From: Zoogloeaceae bacterium
GTDB taxonomy: Bacteria > Pseudomonadota > Gammaproteobacteria > Burkholderiales > Rhodocyclaceae
DNA length: 7,513 nucleotides
Reading direction: 5' to 3'
Assembly: GCA_031282665.1 (NCBI GenBank)
Contig: JAITDH010000123.1
Span: 1 to 7,513 of the forward strand
Part shown: piece after piece, positions 1-5,934 of the stretch
Layout of the letters: each line of letters starts with the position of its first letter
Position numbering within the stretch: the stretch's first letter is position 1
Made by a program: the position numbers and the translations under genes
The notes under the pieces: model-generated
Told to the model about the DNA's origin: nothing
Seen by the model: only the letters and a program-made list of their open reading frames with translations
The model's database searches: none

Positions 1-84
1 ACCACTCCCGAAAAGCTGGAGTTCATGAAGTACGACCCCAAGGCGAGGAAGCATGTGCTCTACAAGGAAATCAAGCTGAAATAA
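1..84 (+). CDS. rpmG: 50S ribosomal protein L33, C-terminal part (5' end outside window)
   Basis: The frame is open from base 1 and ends at TAA 82-84, giving 27 residues that begin TTPEKLEFMKYDP and end YKEIKLK. This matches the C-terminal half of bacterial L33 as I remember it from E. coli (PEKLE..K.DP...R.HV.YKE.K.K, about 17 of 27 identical by recall; full length about 55 residues). L33 is a small protein of the large ribosomal subunit near the E site. The CxxC zinc motifs found in some L33 forms would lie mainly upstream and cannot be judged. rpmG usually follows rpmB (L28), which would be just outside the window. A strong terminator 18 bases after the stop separates it from the genes downstream. 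Confidence 0.93.
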   Translation, partial: TTPEKLEFMKYDPKARKHVLYKEIKLK

Positions 85-101
85 CCCGCTTTTCGCGGAA
101 C

Positions 102-139
102 AAAAACGGCCTGCACCTCGCGGTGCGGGCCGTTTTTTT
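102..139 (+). terminator. Rho-independent terminator of the rpmG transcript
   Basis: The arms 102-117 and 122-137 pair over 16 positions with one G.U (T112 opposite G127), around the tetraloop TCGC (118-121). The core is GC-rich (ACGGCCTGCACC), preceded by five A and followed by seven T (133-139). It lies directly behind the rpmG stop. The A/T flanks would also allow some termination from the other direction, but I see no convergent gene in the window. Confidence 0.93.
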
Positions 140-186
140 ACCCGGAATTTGCCCGAAAACCTGGATTCGTCGGTTTTTTACAAGAA

Positions 187-205
187 TTTTGCGGAGAGCG
201 CAAAA
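187..205. promoter_or_regulatory. 7-bp perfect inverted repeat upstream of the TnpB-like gene
   Basis: TTTTGCG (187-193) and CGCAAAA (199-205) are exact inverted copies separated by five bases (GAGAG). No T-run follows on the + strand, so it is not a classical terminator. It lies 11 bases before the first of two palindromic 13-mers and 46 bases before the start codon at 251. It could be a protein-binding operator or a small hairpin. The function is inferred from position alone. Confidence 0.4.
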
Positions 206-215
206 AAATCTGGCC

Positions 216-256
216 TTCCTATATGAAATCATGTATCTTCGCGTTCCTATATGAAA
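216..256. promoter_or_regulatory. Pair of 13-bp direct repeats, each nearly palindromic (candidate operator)
   Basis: TTCCTATATGAAA occurs at 216-228 and again, identically, at 244-256, a 28-base period. Within each copy the first 12 bases (TTCCTATATGAA) are palindromic at 10 of 12 positions, of the form TTCnTATAnGAA. The second copy contains the ATG at 251-253. Such paired dyads over a start region are typical of autoregulatory operators, and a protein bound here could block transcription or initiation. I see no convincing sigma-70 promoter with normal spacing in 140-250, so the transcription start is unknown. Confidence 0.5.
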
Positions 257-868
257 AACCAGATCCTGACCATCCAATTGCAGGTCACTGCGGAAGAACG
301 CGCCCGGCTCGTTGCCTTGCAGCAGGCGTTCGCGGATATCTGCAATGCCCTGGTGCCCGTCGTGCGGCAGAATCGTTGCTGGAACCGGGTGGGCTTGCAT
401 CACCTGACTTACCACACCCTGCGCGCGCGCTTTCCCCGCATGGGCTCGCAGATGGTCTGCAATGCGATCTACTCGGTGTCGCGCGCCTATCGCATGGTGC
501 CGAAGCATCCGGATGTTCCCTTGCCGCAGCTCAAGTTCCTGCCGGATACACCGGTGTTTTTCGACCGGCATACGGTGAGCATCAAGGATGGGCAGCTTTC
601 CATGTATACCCTGGATGGGCGCGTCCGTTTCGGTTTTGCGATGTCGGAGAAGGTCCTGGACGTTTTTTCCACAGGGCGCCTGCGCGAAATCGTGCTTTAT
701 TGCCGCCACGACGCGTTTTCCCTTTCCTTCTGCCTGCAGGACGCGGAGGAGGCGGCGAAAGCGTGGGGCAGCGAGGGCGGCGAGTTGCCCGAATATATCG
801 TGCTGTTGCCTGAACAGGACGGAGACGCCGGAGTGCCGGAAGAGGTTTCCGTGCCCCTGGAGGCGTGA
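251..868 (+). CDS. TnpB/OrfB-like N-terminal-half protein without a RuvC nuclease domain
   Basis: This encodes 205 residues. Residues 1-85 (opening MKNQILTIQLQVTAEERARL, a mid CNALV, then LHHLTYHTLRARFPRMGSQM and AIYSVSRAYR) follow the N-terminal helical pattern of IS200/IS605 TnpB (OrfB). Residues 95-165 (PVFFDRHTVSI, QLSMYTLDGR, LREIVLYCRHDAFSLSF) follow its beta-rich WED-like part. TnpB is usually about 350-450 residues with a RuvC-like DED nuclease and a zinc ribbon. Here the protein stops after an acidic tail (170-205) and neither domain follows in any frame. It therefore cannot cut DNA the TnpB way, and a domesticated nucleic-acid-binding or regulatory role is inference. ATG 251 is the first start after an in-frame TGA at 224, and no Shine-Dalgarno precedes it. 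GC content resembles its neighbours. The stop is 29 bases before the exporter genes, suggesting co-transcription. The family match is by recognition, not search. Confidence 0.72.
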   Translation: MKNQILTIQLQVTAEERARLVALQQAFADICNALVPVVRQNRCWNRVGLHHLTYHTLRARFPRMGSQMVCNAIYSVSRAYRMVPKHPDVPLPQLKFLPDTPVFFDRHTVSIKDGQLSMYTLDGRVRFGFAMSEKVLDVFSTGRLREIVLYCRHDAFSLSFCLQDAEEAAKAWGSEGGELPEYIVLLPEQDGDAGVPEEVSVPLEA

Positions 869-897
869 TTCATCGTGAATGACAAGAAAGAACCATC

Positions 898-2670
898 ATG
901 AGTGACGAGAAGAATATTTCCGAAGTCAGAAAGGCCCTGCGGACGCAAAAACCCCAGTTCGTGCGGGCCATCGTGTTCAGCGTGGTGATCGGCGCCTTGA
1001 TGCTGGCGCCTTCCTTCTACATGCTGGAAGTCTATGGCCGGGTGGTCAACAGCCGCAGCGTGACGACGCTCGTCATGTTGACGCTTTTGCTCGCGCTGGC
1101 CTATTTCGTCCTGGAATTCCTGCAATGGGCGCGCATGGGCGTCTTGCGGCGCGCGGCCGAAGGTTTCGACAAGATACTCGGCAACCGTGTCTATGAGGCG
1201 GTTTTCTGCGCCAACCTTTCCGGCGAGCGCGGGCTGGCTTTCCGGGGGCTGCGGGATTTTTCCGGGGTGCGGGATTTCGTCGGCAGCGCGCAGGCCACCG
1301 CCCTGATGGACGTGCCCATGGCGCTTCTCCTCGTCGGCGTCATTTTCTGGATCGACACCACCCTGGGCTGGTTCAGCCTGGTGAGCGCCTGCATCCAGTG
1401 CCTCATCACCTTCCTCAACAAACAGGCTTCCGGTACGGCGCTGGGAAAATCCAGCGGCGCGAACGCGCAGGCGCAGAATTTCATCCAGGCTTCCCTGCGG
1501 AATGGCGAGGTGGTGCAGGCGATGGGGATGACCGAGGGATTGCGGCAGCGCTGGCTCGCCATGCAGACGGACATGCTGCGCTTCCAGGCGGAAGCCTCCG
1601 ACCGCGCCGGGGTATATGTCGCCCTTTCCAAATATGTGCAGATTCTTTCCGGCTCGCTCATCCTGGGCCTGGGCAGTTGGCTCGTCCTGAAGGGGGTGTT
1701 CATCGGGGATGTCGGGCTGGTGCTGATGGCCTCGATCATCGCCGGACGGGCGCTGGCGCCGCTGGTGCAGGTGATCGCCGGCTGGCGCAACGTGGTGAAC
1801 GCGCGGGAATCGCTGGGACGGCTGGAAATCCTGCTGGCGAGGATTCCGGCGCGTCCGGCGGGGCTGCCGCTGCCGCCGCCGCAGGGCGTGTTGCAGGTGG
1901 AGCAGATTTCCGCCGCCGCGCCGGGCACGAGCGAAATGATCCTGAAGAATATTGCCTTTGCCGTCCCGCCGGGCAAGATACTGGCAATCGCCGGTCCCTC
2001 GGCTTCCGGCAAGACGAGCCTCACGCATCTGCTGGTGGGCGTCTGGCCTTGCGCGAGCGGCAAGGTGCGCCTGGACGGCGTGGACGTGCATGCCTGGAAC
2101 AAGCGGGAACTGGGGGCGCACATAGGTTTCCTGCCGCAGAACGTCGCGCTGTTCGAAGGCACGATCGCGGAAAACATCGCCCGCTTCGGCGAGCTCGATG
2201 AAGCGAAGATCGAAGCGGCGGCCAGGCTGACCGGCCTGCACGAGCACATCCTTTCCCTGCCGGACGGCTACGGCACGGACATCGGCACGGAAGGCGCGAT
2301 CCTGTCCGGCGGCATGCGCCAGCGCGTGGGCCTGGCCCGCGCCATCTACGGCAATCCCCGGCTGGTGGTGCTCGACGAGCCGAACGCCAACCTGGACGAC
2401 GCCGGAGAAGCCGCCCTGATTTCCACCTTGCAGGCCCTGCGCGCCGCCGGGACGACCGTGGTGGTGGTGACGCACCGCACGAGCCTGCTCGGCGTGGCGG
2501 ACCTGATGCTCGTGCTGATGGAGGGCGAAGCGAAGCTCTTCGGCCCCCGCAACGACGTGCTGGCCGCCCTGCAAAGACCGCCGCAACCGCCCGCTCCCGC
2601 CGCGCCGGCCGCCAGGCCACCCCAATCTCCCGCGCCGGTCTCTCCCGCGCCGGTCGCCATGCGGGCCTGA
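898..2670 (+). CDS. Type I secretion ABC transporter/permease (PrtD-like), first of two paralogs
   Basis: This 590-residue protein fuses a membrane domain to an ATPase, the inner-membrane motor of type I secretion. Membrane segments are visible at about 23-48, 55-77, 133-151, 156-173 and 245-290. There is no C39 peptidase domain, as expected for the PrtD type. The ATPase has Walker A GPSASGKT (366-373), Q-loop Q414, Walker B VVLDE with D493/E494, and H526. The signature at 469-473 is LSGGM in place of LSGGQ, which is unusual. Length is normal for the family. The C-terminal 30 residues are Pro/Ala-rich with a duplicated SPAPV. The ATG at 898 follows a weak AAGAAAGAA ribosome site and lies 29 bases after the TnpB-like gene. 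The paralog 36 bases downstream shares LPQ.V.LF.GTIA.NIARFGE and RLVVLDEPNANLDDAG, pointing to a duplication and probably a heterodimer. Confidence 0.93.
   Translation: MSDEKNISEVRKALRTQKPQFVRAIVFSVVIGALMLAPSFYMLEVYGRVVNSRSVTTLVMLTLLLALAYFVLEFLQWARMGVLRRAAEGFDKILGNRVYEAVFCANLSGERGLAFRGLRDFSGVRDFVGSAQATALMDVPMALLLVGVIFWIDTTLGWFSLVSACIQCLITFLNKQASGTALGKSSGANAQAQNFIQASLRNGEVVQAMGMTEGLRQRWLAMQTDMLRFQAEASDRAGVYVALSKYVQILSGSLILGLGSWLVLKGVFIGDVGLVLMASIIAGRALAPLVQVIAGWRNVVNARESLGRLEILLARIPARPAGLPLPPPQGVLQVEQISAAAPGTSEMILKNIAFAVPPGKILAIAGPSASGKTSLTHLLVGVWPCASGKVRLDGVDVHAWNKRELGAHIGFLPQNVALFEGTIAENIARFGELDEAKIEAAARLTGLHEHILSLPDGYGTDIGTEGAILSGGMRQRVGLARAIYGNPRLVVLDEPNANLDDAGEAALISTLQALRAAGTTVVVVTHRTSLLGVADLMLVLMEGEAKLFGPRNDVLAALQRPPQPPAPAAPAARPPQSPAPVSPAPVAMRA
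2626..2655 (+). repeat. Perfect tandem duplication of a 15-base unit in the first ABC gene
   Basis: TCTCCCGCGCCGGTC at 2626-2640 is repeated exactly at 2641-2655. The unit is in frame and encodes SPAPV twice (residues 577-586) in the Pro/Ala-rich C-terminal tail, just before the stop. Its in-frame 15-base length means copy number could vary without breaking the gene, consistent with slippage in a disordered tail. Confidence 0.85.
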
Positions 2671-2706
2671 TCCCTTCCGCTTCAACGAACAAGGAATTTC
2701 GATCCA

Positions 2707-4494
2707 ATGAATTCGCGCAACCGTTTCCAGCATCTGACCGCCGCCTGGCGGCAACAGGCCGCGGCGCTTCATGCCCTGACGCAAAGAAGCGAACTGAGCC
2801 GCTTCCTGTGGTCGTTCCGGCGCGAATTTTCCTACGCCTTCTGTTTCACGGCCCTGATCAACATCCTGATGCTCACGCCGACGCTCTACATGTTGCAGAT
2901 CTTCGACCGCGTGATGGTGAGCCAGAGCGAATTCACCCTTTACGCGGTGACGCTGATGCTGGCCTTTTTCATGGGTGTCATGAGCTTTTCCGAATGGGTG
3001 CGCGGGCGGCTCCTGGTGCGTCTGGGGGTGCGTCTCGACATGCGCCTGAACCCGCGGGTCTTCGCCACCGCCTTCGAAATGCAGAACCAGGGGCGGGACA
3101 AGGAAGCCCGGCAGCTTTTCAGCGATCTTTCCCGCGTCCGCCAGTTCCTCACCGGCGCCGGGCTGTTCGCCATCCTGGACGCGCCGTGGACGCCGATCTA
3201 CATCCTCGTCCTGTTTTTCCTGCACCCCTTTCTGGGGATACTGTCGATCGTCTTTTGCCTCATCCTGGTCTTCCTCGCCTACCTGTCCAGCTTGGTCATG
3301 AAGGAACCGCTGGAAGAAGCCGGGGAAGCCGCGCAGAAGGAATCCATCTACCTGGACGGCAAGCTCCGGCACGCGGCGGTGGTCGAATCCATGGGAATGC
3401 TCGGTGACATGCAGAACGCCTGGATGCGGCGGCACAAGACCGCCATGGAGAAGGGACGCCGGGGACTGGACGCGCAGGTGCGGATGCTCTCGATCACCCG
3501 TTTCACGCGCTTTTTCCAGCAATCGCTTTCCCTCGGCGCGGGCGCGCTCCTGGCGATCTTCGGGGAAATTTCCCCCGGCGCGATGATTGCCGCCAATGCC
3601 CTGATGGGACGCGCCACGCACCCGGTCGACGCCCTGATGAACGCCTGGAAAAGCCTCCTGGAAGCGAAAAAATCCTACCTCGCCCTGGAAACGGCGCTGG
3701 AAGCGCATCCGCTGCGGGAAGCCGTTTCGGTCGCCGGCCAGACGCCCGGCGCGGAGATCATCTTCGAAAACGTGACCGCCACGGCGGAGCACCGCGCCGC
3801 GCCGATCCTGGAAGGGGTTTCCTTTTCCCTGCCGCCCGGTTCGGCGCTGGGCATCATGGGGCCTTCCGGCTCCGGCAAATCCACCCTGGCCCGGGTGATG
3901 CTCGGCATCTGGCCGAATGTCGAGGGCAAGGTACTGTACGAAGGGCTTTCCATCCGCGAACAGGATCGCGTCGCGCTGGGCGCGGAACTGGGCTACCTGC
4001 CGCAGGACGTGGAGCTTTTCAACGGCACCATCGCCGACAACATCGCCCGCTTCGGCGAGGTCGATCCGGGCAAGGTCGTCGCCGCCTGCCAGCAGGCGGG
4101 CGTGCACGAAATGATCCTGCATTTTCCCAAGGGCTACGACACCGAGATCGGCGATGGCGGACGTTTCCTTTCCGGCGGCCAGCGCCAGCGCATCGGCCTG
4201 GCGCGCGCGCTCTACGGCGCTCCTCGGCTGGTGGTGCTGGACGAACCGAACGCCAACCTGGACGATGCCGGCGACCGCGCGCTCTTCCAGGCGGTGATGA
4301 CCCTGAAACAGCAGGGCGTGACGATCGTCCTCATCACGCATCGTCCGCAGGTCATGACCGCCATGGATTTCGTGCTCCTGCTCGAAAACGGCAGGATCGC
4401 CCGTTTCGGCAAGCCCCAGTTCGGCGGAGAAAAACCCGCTCCAGGTGGTGCCCCCATACCTCCAATGCCCGCTCCCGCGCCGATGCCGGCCTGA
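2707..4494 (+). CDS. Type I secretion ABC transporter/permease (PrtD-like), second paralog
   Basis: This 595-residue protein has the same architecture as the gene before it. A cytosolic N-terminal stretch of about 40 residues leads into membrane segments near 43-65, 77-96, 153-175, 177-196 and 272-295. The ATPase is fully canonical: Walker A GPSGSGKS (385-392), Q433 in GYLPQDVELF, signature LSGGQRQRIGLARAL from 488, Walker B D512/E513 in VVLDEPNANLD, and H545. It should energise export of an unfolded protein from the cytoplasm into the HlyD-TolC conduit. No peptidase domain is present. The start at 2707 has AAGGAA at 2691-2696, well spaced. It ends in a Pro/Met/Ala-rich tail (about 570-595), as its paralog ends in a Pro/Ala-rich one. 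It may act as a homodimer or pair with the first protein, complementing that protein's altered signature. Confidence 0.94.
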   Translation: MNSRNRFQHLTAAWRQQAAALHALTQRSELSRFLWSFRREFSYAFCFTALINILMLTPTLYMLQIFDRVMVSQSEFTLYAVTLMLAFFMGVMSFSEWVRGRLLVRLGVRLDMRLNPRVFATAFEMQNQGRDKEARQLFSDLSRVRQFLTGAGLFAILDAPWTPIYILVLFFLHPFLGILSIVFCLILVFLAYLSSLVMKEPLEEAGEAAQKESIYLDGKLRHAAVVESMGMLGDMQNAWMRRHKTAMEKGRRGLDAQVRMLSITRFTRFFQQSLSLGAGALLAIFGEISPGAMIAANALMGRATHPVDALMNAWKSLLEAKKSYLALETALEAHPLREAVSVAGQTPGAEIIFENVTATAEHRAAPILEGVSFSLPPGSALGIMGPSGSGKSTLARVMLGIWPNVEGKVLYEGLSIREQDRVALGAELGYLPQDVELFNGTIADNIARFGEVDPGKVVAACQQAGVHEMILHFPKGYDTEIGDGGRFLSGGQRQRIGLARALYGAPRLVVLDEPNANLDDAGDRALFQAVMTLKQQGVTIVLITHRPQVMTAMDFVLLLENGRIARFGKPQFGGEKPAPGGAPIPPMPAPAPMPA

Positions 4495-4542
4495 TGGCGA
4501 ACATTTTGTTTATCGAACCTGTTTGAAGAAGGAAGTGGATTC

Positions 4543-5934
4543 ATGTCATTTCGCGATTTTCTGGACAACGGCATCCGTGCCGTCGTCGATTTCCTGAAAC
4601 CTCGTCCGGTGGAAAAAGCGCCGGAAGAGGAAAACAAGGACGGCCTGCCTACCGACACGCGCACCCCGGCCCGCCTGGGATTCTGGGTACTCGGCGTGGG
4701 GTTCGGCGGATTCCTGCTCTGGGCGGCCTTCGCCCCCCTGAACGAAGGGGTGCCGACCTCCGGCATGGTGACGATCGACACCAAGCGCAAGGCCGTCCAG
4801 CATCTTTCCGGCGGCATCGTGAAGGCCGTGCATGTCAAGGAAGGGCAGTTCGTGAGCGCGGGCGATCCGTTGATCGACCTGGACGCCGCCACGACCCAGG
4901 CCAACTTCGAAAGCGCCCGTCTCCGCTATTACACCCTGCAAGCCATGGAAGACCGCCTGATTGCCGAACAGGGCGGGAAAAAGGAAATCGTCTTCCATCC
5001 CGACCTCATCGCCGCCCGGCAGGCAGACCTGCTCGTCGACAGCATGCTGAAGAACCAGGAAGGACTTTTCCTTTCCCGGCGCATGTCGCTGGAAGCCGAA
5101 ATCAGCGCCATGCAAGAATCCATCCGCGGCTACACGGCCTCCATCACGGGCTACGAGGGTCTCCTGGAGGCGCGCCGTTCGCAGCTCGCCCTCCTGAAGG
5201 AAGAATCCGAAGGACTGCGCGGGCTGGTGGCGGAAGGCTATGCGCCGAAGAACGACCTGCTCGCGCTGGAACGCTCGAAGGCGGAAACCATGGGTTCCAT
5301 CGCCGACCTGCAGGGCAATATCGAACGGGCGCACCGCGCCTCGTCGGAAATGCGGCTGCGGATCATCCAGCGCCAGCAGGACTTTCGCAAGGAAGTCGAC
5401 ACCCAACTGGCGGAAGTCCGCAGCCAGGCGCAGGCCGAACAGGAGCGCTTCCAGGCGCTGAAGGACGACCTCCAGCGCACCGTCATCCGCGCCCCCGCCG
5501 AGGGACAGGTGGTCGGGCTGGCGGCGCAGACCGTGGGCGGCGTGATCGGGCCGGGGCAGAAAATCATGGACATCGTGCCGCAAAACGAAACCCTGCTGCT
5601 CGAAACCCAGGTCCCGCCGCACCTCATCGATCGCGTGCAACCCGGACGCAAGACGGACGTGCGCTTTTCCGCCTTTGCCCACAGTCCGCAACTCGTCGTG
5701 CCGGGCAAGGTGGAATCCGTTTCCAGCGACCTGCTCACGCACGAGCAGAGCGGCATGAGCTATTACCTGGCGCGGGTTTCCGTCACCGAAGAAGGGATGA
5801 AAATCCTCGGCAACCGCCAGATGCAGGCCGGCATGCCGGCGGAGGTCATCATCATCACCGGCGAACGCTCGATGCTCGTCTACCTCCTGCGCCCGCTCCT
5901 GAAACGTATTGCCGTCTCCATGAAGGAAGAATGA
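4543..5934 (+). CDS. HlyD-family membrane fusion protein (periplasmic adaptor of type I secretion)
   Basis: This 463-residue protein links the inner-membrane ABC pump to the outer-membrane channel. A short cytosolic N-terminus (1-44) precedes one membrane anchor (about 45-64). A first lipoyl half (about 86-114, HLSGGIVKAVHVKEGQFV) follows, then a long helical hairpin (about 115-312) rich in Glu, Arg, Gln and Leu. The second lipoyl half is at about 315-346 (VIRAPAEGQVVGL, GGVIGPGQKIMDIVP), followed by a beta-barrel and membrane-proximal region ending YLLRPLLKRIAVSMKEE, typical of type I HlyD proteins. The long hairpin and single anchor separate it from short RND adaptors. The ATG at 4543 is preceded by AAGAAGGAAG (4526-4535). 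The 48-base gap after the ABC genes and the 4-base overlap with the TolC gene indicate one operon. Confidence 0.94.
   Translation: MSFRDFLDNGIRAVVDFLKPRPVEKAPEEENKDGLPTDTRTPARLGFWVLGVGFGGFLLWAAFAPLNEGVPTSGMVTIDTKRKAVQHLSGGIVKAVHVKEGQFVSAGDPLIDLDAATTQANFESARLRYYTLQAMEDRLIAEQGGKKEIVFHPDLIAARQADLLVDSMLKNQEGLFLSRRMSLEAEISAMQESIRGYTASITGYEGLLEARRSQLALLKEESEGLRGLVAEGYAPKNDLLALERSKAETMGSIADLQGNIERAHRASSEMRLRIIQRQQDFRKEVDTQLAEVRSQAQAEQERFQALKDDLQRTVIRAPAEGQVVGLAAQTVGGVIGPGQKIMDIVPQNETLLLETQVPPHLIDRVQPGRKTDVRFSAFAHSPQLVVPGKVESVSSDLLTHEQSGMSYYLARVSVTEEGMKILGNRQMQAGMPAEVIIITGERSMLVYLLRPLLKRIAVSMKEE
5923..5930 (+). promoter_or_regulatory. Ribosome binding site of the TolC-like gene, inside the end of hlyD
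   Basis: AAGGAAGA lies in the last codons of the HlyD gene, immediately before ATGATG (5931-5936). The AGGA core (5924-5927) is 3 bases from the first ATG and 6 bases from the second. Spacing therefore favours initiation at 5934, although 5931 gives the ATGA overlap typical of translational coupling. The two starts differ by a single Met in the signal peptide, so the mature protein is unaffected. Confidence 0.7.

Noticed and set aside
156..179. AAAACC...GGTTTT stem with a T-run as a second terminator
   Set aside because: It has only six pairs, four of them A-T, around a 10-base loop. This is too weak next to the strong terminator at 102-139.
177..209. TTTACA (177-182) as a -35 box
   Set aside because: No acceptable -10 hexamer occurs 16-18 bases downstream. 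The nearest A-rich run is too far and lacks the key T positions.
223..813. A 196-codon + strand frame starting at the first TTCCTATATGAAA copy
   Set aside because: It is out of frame with the TnpB-like gene it overlaps. Its product is Arg/Ala/Gly-rich with no motif, whereas the frame from 251 shows family-like patterns.
868..880. ATTCA-TCG-TGAAT small dyad after the TnpB-like stop, considered as an IS605 right end
   Set aside because: It has five pairs only. No matching left end, insertion-site tetranucleotide pair or longer subterminal hairpin was seen, so a transposon boundary is not supported.
875..901. An eight-codon GTG leader frame ending in a TGA that overlaps the first ABC start
   Set aside because: It is very short, has no ribosome site and shows no attenuation-like hairpin. 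The ATGA overlap is probably chance.
697..4341. A 1,214-codon open frame on the minus strand
   Set aside because: It lies antisense to two unmistakable ABC transporter genes. Its product is a low-complexity mix rich in Arg, His, Gln and Gly, as expected from the reverse complement of GC-biased codons, with no recognisable domain.
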